From NCBI GenBank assembly GCA_020847855.1, contig JADLBH010000017.1:1-64000 (forward strand): 64,000 bases of DNA. The letters are read 5' to 3'. Below the pieces are notes generated by a model. That model was not told the origin of the DNA, ran no database searches, and saw only the letters and a program-made list of their open reading frames with translations. The stretch is from Fimbriimonadaceae bacterium (GTDB lineage: Bacteria; Armatimonadota; Fimbriimonadia; Fimbriimonadales; Fimbriimonadaceae). The translations under genes and the position numbers were made by a program. Below are positions 14,964-24,339 of this stretch, one piece after another (position 1 is the stretch's first letter; each line of letters begins with the position of its first letter).

Positions 14964-16964
14964 TCATGGCTCCAAGAGCAGCGGCAGGAAGACGCCACCG
15001 ACCACGGAGCGCGCCCGAAAACCGACCACCCTTCCCGTCTTCGTGTCGTACCAATCGCTCAAGGGCACCCGATCCGGCCCTTGGTCCAGCCAGTCATAGA
15101 CCGGGGCAAGGATTCGGTCCCGCTCGGCCCGCGAAGGTGCCATGCAGGCGGTCCACACGATCCAATCGAGCTTCGTGTAGTCCGCCCGACCATCGAGGGG
15201 AGTGCCAAAACGCTCGGCATGGCGAAGGGCGGTAGCTGTTTCCTTGGCATAGGCAGCGGGAGGGAAGAGGCCTAGGCCGAGCAGCTTGTCCCAGAGCATG
15301 TTGTACTTCTGGCTCCATGTTCCGGGCCGGTCGAAGGCAAGCACCGTGTCCTGGCCGTCGCCTGCCATGTTGCGCCACTTTGCGGCCCATTCCTTCGCCA
15401 TGTTTCCGAACCGTTCCGCCTCGCGTTGGTGCCCCAGCCGATCGGCCAACCGCGCGTAGCAGGCCAGTCCGACGATCGCTTTCACCGAAAGGTTAGCGTT
15501 ACTGGCCAGGTGGCCGGCGAAGTCGTCGGTGCAGAGCTGCTCGCCGGGGTCGAGGCCGTTTTGTTCGAGATATCGCGCCCACTCTGAGACGACGGGCCAG
15601 TACTCTTGGGCTAGGCTCGCGTCGTCGTGCAGGGTCGCCAAGGCTCCCAAGAGGATCAACATGTTGCCGCACTCCTCCACCGGCATTTGATTTTCCGCGG
15701 TGCGTTCTCCGCCGCCATAGACTTGGCCGTTTGCCAAGGGGTATGTGCCGAGATCGTGAGGTGCGAACGGCCACCGCCACCGCGGCATCGAGGCGTATTC
15801 GAGCACCGGGCGCAGTTGGCTCGCGAGAAGATCGGGTTGGTAAACCAAGAAGAAGGGCGCGGCGGGGTACATCACGTCCACGGTTCCGATGCAACCGTTG
15901 CTGAAGTTCTCTTTACTGAAGGTACGAAGCTTGCCATCGTCGTCGAGCACGGTCTTGTGCGCGCCCCAGCACTGCCGAAAGGCCAATGAGCAGAGCCTGG
16001 CGAATCCTTCGCCGCCGATGCGCTCCCACCGGGCCCACTCCTGTTCGTCGAACCTACGAGCTGCCTCGGCGGGGCCGAGTGGGGCCGTCACGAGGTCGGA
16101 GACGTCCTCTCCCGACGCTCGCCAAGGCGCGGCGAGCTTCTTACCGAAGTACTCGATGCTCTGCACGTCGTCGTAGGCAAGTACGAACCGTAAAACGGCG
16201 GCCTCCCCGCCCTCCTTAATGGTGACCGGGTGGGTTGCGCAAGCCGCAACGGGCCATGCGTCCGAGGCCTTGCGCGGGAAGCGCAGGTCGTCGGATTCTG
16301 GCAGCGAGCCGGATCGCGCGTACGTGGTTCTGGCGATGTCGTGCGCACCTAAGTAGTCACGCCCTGGTGACACAGGGGCCAGCAACGCGCGTCCCCAGTC
16401 TATGCGGAGGTCGTCTCCGGAGCGCTCGAGCGGCCTGCCGCCCTCGTGGGACAAGGCGAGGACGTTTCCGGTCTCGACGCGCAGCCGAGCGGCGTCCACG
16501 AGTTGATCCGGGCTGTCCACGGCAAGCTCGCCCGAGATATCGAGGTACGCCGAGACCTCGACGGGAGCGCTGCCCGTGTTCACAACTTCCAGTTCGACGA
16601 GGGTGCTCGTGCGAGAGGCGGCGACGGGATTTCCCGGCATCACTGGGCTCACGAACCGTGCGGTGAAGCGCACGTCCCCGGCGCGGAAGTCGTACTCAGT
16701 GGTCGTTGCGCGTACCCGAGTCTCGAGCAGCTCGGCCCGCTCGACGTCCCTCACCCCTGGGCTCAGCCAGCGGTAGGGCTTGCCTCCGACCCGGACCATG
16801 CCGCAGACCGCTTGGTTCTTGCCGGTCCAGTGCTTGGTCCAATCGTCGGCTGGATGGTCGGCGAACGACCAGATCGAGAAGTAAGGATCGTGGACGACGA
16901 GCGGGACGGCGGGCGGGCGATGGGCTGGCGCAAACATGGCGAGGGCGGCGAGAGTGCCGGTCAC
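14964..16964 (-). CDS. Secreted glutaminase A-like protein (DUF5127/DUF4965/DUF1793)
   Basis: A 666-aa protein with the full GtaA-type layout: a short signal-like N-terminus, VPLVVHDPYFSIWS, a DUF5127 beta-sandwich to about 320, then an (alpha/alpha)-barrel with FSKENFSNGCIGTVDVMYP, the DLGTYPLANGQVYGGG loop and MPVEECGNMLIL. The fungal prototype is a glutaminase, but the fold is glycosidase-like and bacterial members are mostly uncharacterised, so the reaction is uncertain. The start is GTG; CACAAT ends 7 nt upstream, the leaderless pattern. Confidence 0.88.
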   Translation of the reverse strand: MTGTLAALAMFAPAHRPPAVPLVVHDPYFSIWSFADHPADDWTKHWTGKNQAVCGMVRVGGKPYRWLSPGVRDVERAELLETRVRATTTEYDFRAGDVRFTARFVSPVMPGNPVAASRTSTLVELEVVNTGSAPVEVSAYLDISGELAVDSPDQLVDAARLRVETGNVLALSHEGGRPLERSGDDLRIDWGRALLAPVSPGRDYLGAHDIARTTYARSGSLPESDDLRFPRKASDAWPVAACATHPVTIKEGGEAAVLRFVLAYDDVQSIEYFGKKLAAPWRASGEDVSDLVTAPLGPAEAARRFDEQEWARWERIGGEGFARLCSLAFRQCWGAHKTVLDDDGKLRTFSKENFSNGCIGTVDVMYPAAPFFLVYQPDLLASQLRPVLEYASMPRWRWPFAPHDLGTYPLANGQVYGGGERTAENQMPVEECGNMLILLGALATLHDDASLAQEYWPVVSEWARYLEQNGLDPGEQLCTDDFAGHLASNANLSVKAIVGLACYARLADRLGHQREAERFGNMAKEWAAKWRNMAGDGQDTVLAFDRPGTWSQKYNMLWDKLLGLGLFPPAAYAKETATALRHAERFGTPLDGRADYTKLDWIVWTACMAPSRAERDRILAPVYDWLDQGPDRVPLSDWYDTKTGRVVGFRARSVVGGVFLPLLLEP

Positions 16965-17035
16965 AGACGCTATTGTGACGCCGGGAAGGGCATGTCAGCA
17001 CACCCGAGGGCATGCGGATGACCAGCGGTCTCAGG

Positions 17036-17929
17036 TCACGGCTTCCAAGCCATGACGCGCATGTCCATGCTCGAGGAGTAGACCGTCTTCCCATCGGTGG
17101 ACCAAGCGACGCCCGTCACGGGTCGCTCGTGCTTGTTGTGCTTTCCTTTGACCGCGCCGGTGGCGACGTCAATGACGACCACAAGGTTGTCGAAGGTTCC
17201 CAGCGCGAGGGACTTGCCATCGGGAGAGAACGCCGCTCCGAGAGCGTCGAAGGCGGGGCCGTCCTTGATCGCCTCGATCCCGGAGGATGTGGCCTTCCAA
17301 AACTTGATCGGGCCGTCTCCCCCTGCCGAGACGACGGTGGAACCATCGGGGGAGAACGCTATGCACCTCGCCATGGATCCGTGCGAGACGGTTCCCTTGG
17401 GCGCCAGGTCGCTCCCGAAGAGATACACGGTTCCGGCGTCATCGCACCCCACGACGAGGCTTCCGTCCGCGCCCGCGGCGACGCCGACCGGCTGGTAGCT
17501 GCCTTGTGCGGTCGCGAGCGTCTTACCGTCCGCTGTCGAGTTCTTATGGAACTTGTAGTCTCCGCAAGCCGAAAAGACGGCCTTGCCGTCCGGGCTGAAC
17601 GCAACGGAGTTGAGCCGCCCTTCGAACTCTGTGAACGTCTTGGCCACTGCTCCCGTGGCAGCGTCCAGGAGGAAGAGCTGGTTGTACATCTCCCCGGCGG
17701 CAAGCCACTTTCCATCGCGGGAGAAGGCGACCGAAACAACGTCGCCCTTGAATCCGGAGACCGCCTTGGATGCGCTTCCGGACCACAACCGAACGGTACC
17801 GTCTGTGCTCCCTGAGGCAACCGTCTTTCCATCCGGGGAGGTTGCGATGCAATTCACCTCCCGGGTGTGCCCCGACATCGCGTTTTGGGGGGCGAGCAGG
17901 CAGAGGCCGGTGAGCAGGGCGGTAGTCAT
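17036..17929 (-). CDS. Secreted WD40 repeat protein
   Basis: A 297-aa protein with a short signal-like N-terminus, then about seven WD40-type blades: repeated S-P-D-G-K or S-R-D-G-K turns and strands such as VNCIATSPDGKTVASGSTDGTVRLW and VTGVAWSTDGKTVYSSSMDMRVMAW split over the repeat unit. It probably folds as a closed beta-propeller used for binding. CATAAA ends 7 nt before the ATG with AAGG within the spacer. Partner unknown. Confidence 0.85.
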   Translation of the reverse strand: MTTALLTGLCLLAPQNAMSGHTREVNCIATSPDGKTVASGSTDGTVRLWSGSASKAVSGFKGDVVSVAFSRDGKWLAAGEMYNQLFLLDAATGAVAKTFTEFEGRLNSVAFSPDGKAVFSACGDYKFHKNSTADGKTLATAQGSYQPVGVAAGADGSLVVGCDDAGTVYLFGSDLAPKGTVSHGSMARCIAFSPDGSTVVSAGGDGPIKFWKATSSGIEAIKDGPAFDALGAAFSPDGKSLALGTFDNLVVVIDVATGAVKGKHNKHERPVTGVAWSTDGKTVYSSSMDMRVMAWKP

Positions 17930-17999
17930 CGGGCCTTTTATGGCACAGCTATCGCAAAGTCACCGTGAAATCCATGCCAGGAAGCGTGGCCAGGTACGG

Positions 18000-18974
18000 T
18001 CATGTCGGCAAGAGCTGTCCGAAGATCGCGTCTATAGTCGTGAACGCCAAGCAGACCACGGTGTCGGCACCGCCGTAGTAGACCGCGATTCGGCCGGTTC
18101 CTGCGTCGCACACCGCCGCACAGGGGAAGACGACGTTCGGCACGTCCCCTGCTAGTTCGTAGGGTGCCTGGGGAGACATGAGATATCCCGGTGTGCGAGC
18201 CCGAACACGCCACGGCTCTTCGAGGTCGAGCAGCGCGGCGCCCCAGTGATAGACGAACCCGTTGCAGCTCGTCAGTACCCCGTGGTAGATCATGAGCCAG
18301 CCCTCCGTGGTCTCGATCGGCACGGGGCCTGGACCGATCTTCGTACTCTCCCACGGCTGTTCGCCCTTCATGACCCATCGGTGCCTCCCCCAATGGACCA
18401 GGTCGCGACTCTGGCTGAGAAAGACCTCCCCGAACGGGGTATGGCCGTTGTCGCTGGGTCGGCTCAAGAGCATGTAGCGCCCCCCGATCTTGCGTGGGAA
18501 GAGGACGCCGTTGCGGTTGTGGGGAAGCAGGGCGTTCTCCACCATCACGAAGTCGCGGAAGTCGGTGGTGTGGCCCAACCCTATGGTGGGACCGTGTCAC
18601 CCGTTGCACCAGGTCACGAAGAACTTTCCATCGAGCTCGACCACCCTGGGATCGTATCCATAGGCTGGAGCTTCCACGCCCTCGGGCACCTGCCACTCGA
18701 TCGGCTCGGGGGCGATCTCCCACGCCAGGCCATCGAAACTCAATCCTGAGTGCAAGCGCATCTCGCGCCGAGTGTCGTCCACTCGGAACACTCCGGCGAA
18801 GCCTCCGTTGAACGGGACGACCGCGCTGTTCAGGACGGAGTTCGAGGTCGGCGTCACACTCCGTCGGATCACGGGGTTCGCGCTGAAACGCCAAACCGGG
18901 GAACGGTCGCTTTCGCTTCGATCCTCCCAGGGCAGGTGAGGGACTGCTGGTCCAAGGAGACGAGCCGATTCCAT
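18000..18974 (-). pseudogene. GH130 mannoside phosphorylase gene interrupted by an in-frame TGA
   Basis: Both halves are in one frame and together read as a complete GH130 protein of about 325 residues. The upstream half has LPWEDR, PTSNSVLNSAVVPF, FAGVFRVDD, YDPRVVELDGKFFVTWCNG; the downstream half has [48 protein letters not shown] and [11 protein letters not shown]. The stop is TGA at 18599-18597, codon 126, where relatives have Tyr in WCNGYHGPTIG. GH130 enzymes phosphorolyse beta-mannosides. No frameshift and no other damage are visible, so this is a very recent nonsense mutation, a sequencing error, or readthrough. Confidence 0.85.
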
Positions 18975-19056
18975 GCTGGATGTGTACCTGGCCGCGACTG
19001 TGGAAAACCTTGCGGTGCCCTTGAGGGCGACGGATCGTCCCTTGTCGTGGGAAAGG

Positions 19057-19806
19057 ATGGCGGTCGCGACACTGGCTCGGCACGACGGAGGGGAGGCGCT
19101 GGGGCTCATCGCCCCGCCCGACCTGCAAATCGAGTCCGATGGATTCACGGGTTCGCTCGGTACTCTCTTCAAGCTGGCGCGCGAACATCGGATTGATCTG
19201 GCCGAAGTCGCGATCTCACCGATTTGCACGAGCTATTGGGTCTACGTCCTCGAGTGTAGGGATCACGACCTCGAGCCTGCGGCGGTCGCGCTGGTCGCCC
19301 TCGCATACCTTGTCGAGCGTAAGGCGTGGGGGCTTCTCCCGTCCAACGCCCCCGAGCCGGAGGAGGCGGAGGAACTCGCTCCCCTCGAGCCTTGGGTGGC
19401 CGAGTTCACCGACGCCATCCTCGCCCTGAGCGAGAAGGCGGACGAGCGGGACGCCCTTTACTTTCGAGCGTCCGATCCGCGCGACCAGTACGAGCTACCG
19501 ATGGACTTCGAGTCGGTGGACGCGACGGCGCTCGCCCTCGCGCTTCAGCGACTCTTGGAGCGAGCAGCCCCCGATCCGCCTGGCCACACCCAGAAGCCCT
19601 CCCGTTCCTTGAGCGATGTCATCCTGGTCGTCATGGGCGAGTTGACCCCGTCGTTCCGCGAGCTCGGCACGATGCTGCCGGACGGTTACACGCGCACGGA
19701 CTGTGTTTGGTGGTTCCTGGCCCTGCTGGAATTGATGCGGCTGGGCCAGGCGCGCGCCAAAGTGGAGGACGGGCTGGCAATGTTCTGCAGGGCGGGCAAG
19801 GAGTGA
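19057..19806 (+). CDS. scpA: Segregation and condensation protein ScpA
   Basis: Kleisin subunit of the Smc-ScpAB condensin. The 249-aa product has the N-terminal SMC-head-binding region (GFTGSLGTLFKLAREHRIDLAEVAISPICTSY, split over two helices) and a C-terminal winged-helix-like end. The start is uncertain: ATG at 18973 would add 28 residues without visible homology and would overlap the ATG of the divergent GH130 gene, so the ATG at 19057 is chosen although its Shine-Dalgarno (AAAGG) touches the start. scpB follows two bases after the stop, as in many genomes. Confidence 0.8.
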   Translation: MAVATLARHDGGEALGLIAPPDLQIESDGFTGSLGTLFKLAREHRIDLAEVAISPICTSYWVYVLECRDHDLEPAAVALVALAYLVERKAWGLLPSNAPEPEEAEELAPLEPWVAEFTDAILALSEKADERDALYFRASDPRDQYELPMDFESVDATALALALQRLLERAAPDPPGHTQKPSRSLSDVILVVMGELTPSFRELGTMLPDGYTRTDCVWWFLALLELMRLGQARAKVEDGLAMFCRAGKE

Positions 19807-19808
19807 GC

Positions 19809-20372
19809 ATGGACGGGTACCCGCTGAACGCGGAGAAGGCGGTGGAGGCCCTTCTCTTTGTGTGCGACTCCCCGGTAGGGGTGGAGGAGCTTGCCGCGGC
19901 TACTGGCCTCGCCCCCTACGCCGTGGAGGAGGCACTGGAGCGTCTGGGAGGAAGGATGCACCATGAAGGGGGCCTGCAATTGGTCCGTATCGCGGGGGGC
20001 TACCAGATTTGTACCAAGCCGGAGTACGCAGCACCGGTTGCGCGCCTGCTCCGTCCTCGCAAGGTGCGGTTCACGCGAAGTCAGCTCGAGGTTCTCGCGA
20101 TCGTTGCGTACCAGCAACCGGTGACCGTCTCCGAGGTGGACCAGGTTCGGGGCGTGGACAGTTCGCACACCATGAGGCTATTGGTCGAGCGCAGGCTGCT
20201 CACCGAGGTGGGACGGAAGCACTCCCCAGGGAGGCCGCACCTCTATGGCACTACGCAACAGTTTCTCCACACTTTCAACCTCGAGGACTTGCGCTCACTC
20301 CCCGAGGTGCAGGCGGCGATTCCGTCCACCGTCGGAGAAGAGCGCGAGCCGAGCCAGGCCTCGTTGCTCTGA
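19809..20372 (+). CDS. scpB: Segregation and condensation protein ScpB
   Basis: 187-aa winged-helix partner of ScpA in the Smc-ScpAB complex. Two winged helices are visible: an N-terminal one (AVEALLFVCDSPVGVEELA) and a second with LEVLAIVAYQQPVTVSEVDQVRG and the signature GRKHSPGRPHLYGTT. The ATG at 19809 comes two bases after the scpA stop; an in-frame GTG at 19803 overlaps that stop and could also be used. Translation is probably coupled to scpA. Confidence 0.95.
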   Translation: MDGYPLNAEKAVEALLFVCDSPVGVEELAAATGLAPYAVEEALERLGGRMHHEGGLQLVRIAGGYQICTKPEYAAPVARLLRPRKVRFTRSQLEVLAIVAYQQPVTVSEVDQVRGVDSSHTMRLLVERRLLTEVGRKHSPGRPHLYGTTQQFLHTFNLEDLRSLPEVQAAIPSTVGEEREPSQASLL

Positions 20373-20390
20373 GCGTGTAGGATGTCTTCG

Positions 20391-21533
20391 GTGTCCCGCT
20401 TCGCACTGGTCGTTTTGGGATGCGCGGTGGTCGCGTTCGCGACCGCACAGCCGCAACTTCACGCCGGCTCGGCGGTCGTTCTCGACGCAAGGACCGGCCG
20501 CGTGCTCTTCGAGCTGAACGCCGACGAACCCCTGCCTCCCGCGAGCACGACCAAGATCCTCACCGCGCTCGTGGTGGCCGCTCACACGAAGATGGACGAG
20601 ACCGTCTTCGTCCCGCCGGACGCAGTCGGGATCGAGGGCAGCAGCTTCCACCTTCGGCCCGCCGAAGCCATCTCCGTTCGTGATCTTCTCTACGCGCTCC
20701 TCCTGCGTAGCGGGAACGATGTCGCACACACGCTGGCGGTTCACGTTGCCGGGTCGGACGGTGCTTTCGCGGGCCTCATGAACAAGGAGGCGGCCATGCT
20801 TGGGTGTACAAGCTCGCGGTTTATGAACCCGCACGGCTTGCCTGCGCCAGGGCACTTGACGAGTGCTCGCGACCTCGCCACGATCGCGCGAACCCTCCTT
20901 GAAAACCCCGACCTTGCCGAGATCGTCCGCAGCCAGCGCCACCAGGTGAATCGCGGCAAGGCGAGCAAGGACACGTTGCTCGTGAATCGGAACGTCTGGC
21001 TCGCACGGGATCGAAGCGCAGTCGGGGTGAAGACCGGCCATACGCAGGAAGCGGGAGAGTGCTTCGTGGGTGCAGCCGACCGCCCGCAAGGCCAGATCGT
21101 GACCGCGCTCCTGGGATCCACCGATTGGTTGAGAGACCAAGAGGCTCTCGTCGCCTACGCCTACGGCACCTTTCACGAGGCAGCTGTGGCGTCGCCTGGC
21201 AAGGAGCTGGCGCAAATCAGAGTGGAGAACGGGGCTTCGAACTTGGTCCCTGTGGGCGTTGCGAGCGAGTATCGGGCCATGGTCGCCGAGGGGGAGCGGT
21301 GGACCCTAGAACCCCGTCGGAGCAGCGTGCGAGCACCCGTCCGGCAGGGGGACCACCTAGGCATCGGCGTCCTGCGCTCGCCCGAGGGGTTCGAAGTGAA
21401 GCTCCCCGTGGTGGCCTTGGGAACGGTGGAGGAGTCGTTTCTTGCGCGTTACGGTTCTTTACTCGCCGGCGCCTTGGCCGGCGCGGCCGTTGGACTGGGC
21501 CTGCTCGCCCGCCGCGCGCGGCGTGCTGCATGA
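20391..21533 (+). CDS. D-alanyl-D-alanine carboxypeptidase (PBP5 family)
   Basis: Peptidoglycan carboxypeptidase of family S11. Signal peptide ending near AFATAQ; SxxK motif PASTTK; SxN motif LLRSGNDVA; KTG motif VKTGHT, so the active site is complete. A beta-sandwich domain follows and the protein ends in a hydrophobic helix with a basic tail (GLLARRARRAA), which should hold it at the membrane outer face. An ATG at 20382 would add three residues, but TAGGAT at 20378-20383 overlaps that ATG and ends 7 nt before the GTG at 20391, so the GTG is preferred as a leaderless start. Confidence 0.92.
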   Translation: MSRFALVVLGCAVVAFATAQPQLHAGSAVVLDARTGRVLFELNADEPLPPASTTKILTALVVAAHTKMDETVFVPPDAVGIEGSSFHLRPAEAISVRDLLYALLLRSGNDVAHTLAVHVAGSDGAFAGLMNKEAAMLGCTSSRFMNPHGLPAPGHLTSARDLATIARTLLENPDLAEIVRSQRHQVNRGKASKDTLLVNRNVWLARDRSAVGVKTGHTQEAGECFVGAADRPQGQIVTALLGSTDWLRDQEALVAYAYGTFHEAAVASPGKELAQIRVENGASNLVPVGVASEYRAMVAEGERWTLEPRRSSVRAPVRQGDHLGIGVLRSPEGFEVKLPVVALGTVEESFLARYGSLLAGALAGAAVGLGLLARRARRAA

Positions 21534-21540
21534 TGGTGCC

Positions 21541-22263
21541 ATGAGACTGCACAGGTACATCGGTCAGTGCGGGGTGACCAGCCGCAGGAAGGCCGAGGAG
21601 ATGATCGCCGAAGGGAGGGTGAGCGTGAACGGCGAACGGATCACGACCCCAGGGACGAGCGTGGAGGAGGGCGATGCGGTCTGCGTGGACGGACGTCCGA
21701 TCGAACTGCCCAGGAAGGCGTACTATGCCTTGAACAAGCCGACCGGCTACGTGACGACCCTCTCCGACCCGGCCCGTCGCAGGACCGTCTCCGAACTGTT
21801 CCCACCGAGCGTGGTCGGCCTCAAGCCCATTGGCAGGCTGGACGTGATGACGAGCGGGCTCTTGCTCGTGACAAACGATGGCGAATTCGCCTCGAAGGTG
21901 GGCCACCCGAGCGGCATGGTGGAGAAGGAGTATGTGGCGAAGGTCCGTCGCGAGCCGAGCGACCGGGACCTCGCCCGGCTGGAGCGTGGGGTCTTCGAAG
22001 GGGGAGAGCGCCTTGTGGCGGTGAGCGCGAGGCTGACGGGCAGGGCCACCCCCCAGCGTCCTGCAACGGTACGCATCGTTCTCCACGAAGGGAAGAACCG
22101 CCAAGTGCGCCGGATGCTTTCGGTGATCGGTTGCCCCGCCCTCCAGTTGGAAAGAGTGCGATACGGCCCCATCGTGCTGAAAGGGATGCGGCCTGGCGAG
22201 TGCCGAAAGCTGGGAATGGAGGAAGTGGGCAAGATCCTCAAGTCCTTGGGAAGTGCCCAGTGA
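21541..22263 (+). CDS. rluB: 23S rRNA pseudouridine synthase, RluB/RsuA family
   Basis: 240-aa pseudouridine synthase with an N-terminal S4 RNA-binding domain (MRLHRYIGQCGVTSRRKAEE, G.V.VNG) and catalytic motif GRLDVMTSGLLLVTNDG, where Asp is the nucleophile. The C-terminal EGKNRQVRRML motif is typical of RluB/RluE/RsuA. The ATG follows the carboxypeptidase stop by 7 bases. It overlaps the next gene by 4 nt (GTGA), so the two are probably translationally coupled. Confidence 0.93.
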   Translation: MRLHRYIGQCGVTSRRKAEEMIAEGRVSVNGERITTPGTSVEEGDAVCVDGRPIELPRKAYYALNKPTGYVTTLSDPARRRTVSELFPPSVVGLKPIGRLDVMTSGLLLVTNDGEFASKVGHPSGMVEKEYVAKVRREPSDRDLARLERGVFEGGERLVAVSARLTGRATPQRPATVRIVLHEGKNRQVRRMLSVIGCPALQLERVRYGPIVLKGMRPGECRKLGMEEVGKILKSLGSAQ

Positions 22264-24329
22264 ACCGTCTCGGCAAGTCCCGGTCGCCCTATCTCCGCCA
22301 ACACGCAGAGAACCCGGTCGCGTGGCAGGAGTGGGGTGACGAGGCTTGGAGCGAGGCGAAGCGCCTCGACCGGCCGGTTTTCCTCAGTATCGGATATAGC
22401 TCGTGCCACTGGTGTCACGTGATGGCTCACGAGTCCTTCGAGGACCGGGAAGTGGCGGATGCGCTCAATCGAGCGTTCGTCTGTATCAAGTTGGATCGGG
22501 AGGAGCGGCCCGATGTGGACGAGCTGTACATGACGGCGGTGCAAGTCTCTTCCGGGCACGGGGGTTGGCCCATGAGCGTCTTCTTGACCCCCGACGCCGA
22601 ACCATTCTTCGCAGGCACCTATTTTCCCAAGAACGGCTCTGCGGGCCGTCCGGGGTTTCTTCAGATCGTTCACGCCCTCGCCTCGGCATGGGAGACCCAG
22701 GGGGCCGAAGTGTGCGAGCAGGCCGGGAAGTTCGCGGCCGCGGTGCGTGGCGCCTTGGACCGGGCCTTTCCGAGCTTCGAGGGCTCCGATCCTGGGGCAT
22801 TGGCCGCCGCCGCAGTGCGCCATGCCGAGTCACGGTTCGATTCTGCCTACGGCGGCTTTGAGGGTGCCCCGAAGTTTCCGCCCCACTCTCTCCTCCATTT
22901 CCTTCAGGACTATGCGGCCTGGCCGCGGGCCGAGCCTGGTCTTGCAAGGTCAGCCGGGCGTATGGCTTCCGAGACTTTGAGCGCCATCGTTCGAGGTGGG
23001 ATCCACGACCACGTGGGCGGTGGCTTTCACCGTTACGCGACGGATGAGCGATGGCACTTGCCCCACTTCGAGAAGATGCTCTCGGACAACGGCTTGCTCC
23101 TGGAAGCCCTGTCCCGCGACGGTGGACACCCTGGCGCTGTTTCTCGCCTGGTCGCGTGGCTGGGGCGGGAGATGACGGCTCCCGAAGGTTGGTTCTACTC
23201 CGCGTTGGACGCGGATATCGAGGGCGAAGAGGGGATTACGTATACATGGACCCTCGCCGAACTGCAGGCAGTGCTGGGAGCGCAGGCAAAGGACGTGGCC
23301 CACGCCTTCCAAGTCTCGGAGGCCGGCAACTATCTCGACGAGGCGAGCCGGGTTCGGACGGGCCGGAACGTCCTTCACCTCCTGCCTGGCGCACAGGTCG
23401 AGAAAGAGGTGTTGGACGAGTTGCTCGCAACCCGCAACGCTCGGCCGCATCCGGGCTTGGACGACAAGGGTGTCGCGGCCTGGAACGCCTTTGCGATTCG
23501 TGGCTTGGTCGCCGCGGGTGCGACAGCCGCCGCGGTGAGATGTGGTGAAAACTGGATGGCAGACGAGCCCATGAGAGTGCTCGGTGGTGACGTCCCCGGC
23601 TTCCTGGAGGACTACGCGGCCCTGGCGGACGCGATGCTCGACCTGGCTGACGTAACGGGCGGTGAACGTTGGCGGGAAAGCGCGGAACGGATCGCCCACC
23701 ATATGGTAGAGCGGTTTGGCCCTGCGTCGGGGTTGCTGCGGTTCAGTTCGGAGGGCCATGGTCCGCTGCTGGGAGTGTCCCGTCCGATCCTCGATGGCTC
23801 CACGCCGGCACCGAACGCCCTGGCCGTACGGGCGTTGCGCCGGGTGGGTCGGCACGACGACGCGCGGGCGATCGCCGAGGCGGGCTTAGGCTGGGTCGAG
23901 CGGGCACCGGGTGCGTGCTCGGGCCTGCTTCGTGAGCTTATAGCCTTGGAAATGGCACCTGCCTTGCGCCCGACACGCAAGCCGCTGGGAACCATCGAAG
24001 CGCGCCTCGAACCGGTGGAGTGCCCTCTGGATTCCAGCGGTTCGGCGTCATCGGAACTCGTGCTCAACGTCCCCCCGGGCTACTTCCTGACTTCGCATGA
24101 CCCCATCGCACGGTGGATGGAGCCCCTCGAGGTGCGCGTCGAGGGCGTACACGCCGAAGCAGGTTTCCCAGAAGCCCCGGAAGGTAGCTACGCGGGTGAG
24201 GTTCGGATCCCGTTGCGACTCCAAGCGACGAAAGGGCGGGAGTTTGCGGTCACGGTTCGAGCCCAGCTCTGCTCGGAGAGCGAGTGCCTCTTGCCCCAGG
24301 AGCTCGAACTCACGGGCAAGCTTGTGTAG
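22260..24329 (+). CDS. YyaL-like thioredoxin-domain protein with DsbD-like C-terminal domain
   Basis: A 689-aa member of the DUF255/YyaL (SPATA20-like) family. The N-terminal thioredoxin-like domain carries Cys49 and Cys52 in SSCHWCHVMAHESF, then KLDREERPDVDELYM and GHGGWPMSVFLTPD. The middle is an (alpha/alpha) barrel with GGIHDHVGGGFHRYA and the HFEKML loop. The last 100 residues (from about 590) add a beta-rich domain ending CSESECLLPQ, resembling the N-terminal domain of DsbD or related redox partners. No signal peptide, so cytosolic. Start GTG overlaps the rluB stop. Confidence 0.88.
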   Translation: MNRLGKSRSPYLRQHAENPVAWQEWGDEAWSEAKRLDRPVFLSIGYSSCHWCHVMAHESFEDREVADALNRAFVCIKLDREERPDVDELYMTAVQVSSGHGGWPMSVFLTPDAEPFFAGTYFPKNGSAGRPGFLQIVHALASAWETQGAEVCEQAGKFAAAVRGALDRAFPSFEGSDPGALAAAAVRHAESRFDSAYGGFEGAPKFPPHSLLHFLQDYAAWPRAEPGLARSAGRMASETLSAIVRGGIHDHVGGGFHRYATDERWHLPHFEKMLSDNGLLLEALSRDGGHPGAVSRLVAWLGREMTAPEGWFYSALDADIEGEEGITYTWTLAELQAVLGAQAKDVAHAFQVSEAGNYLDEASRVRTGRNVLHLLPGAQVEKEVLDELLATRNARPHPGLDDKGVAAWNAFAIRGLVAAGATAAAVRCGENWMADEPMRVLGGDVPGFLEDYAALADAMLDLADVTGGERWRESAERIAHHMVERFGPASGLLRFSSEGHGPLLGVSRPILDGSTPAPNALAVRALRRVGRHDDARAIAEAGLGWVERAPGACSGLLRELIALEMAPALRPTRKPLGTIEARLEPVECPLDSSGSASSELVLNVPPGYFLTSHDPIARWMEPLEVRVEGVHAEAGFPEAPEGSYAGEVRIPLRLQATKGREFAVTVRAQLCSESECLLPQELELTGKLV

Positions 24330-24339
24330 AATCGGGGCC

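Noticed and set aside
18597-18599. Selenocysteine decoding of the GH130 TGA
   Set aside because: The position is Tyr in relatives, no SECIS-like stem is apparent after it, and no Sec machinery is in view.
17938-19188. A 416-codon open frame across the GH130 region on the same strand
   Set aside because: It is Arg/Gly-rich without motifs and overlaps the clear GH130 reading; typical chance frame in GC-rich DNA.
23201-23430. Short frames inside the YyaL-like gene
   Set aside because: They are out-of-frame readings of a well-supported gene.
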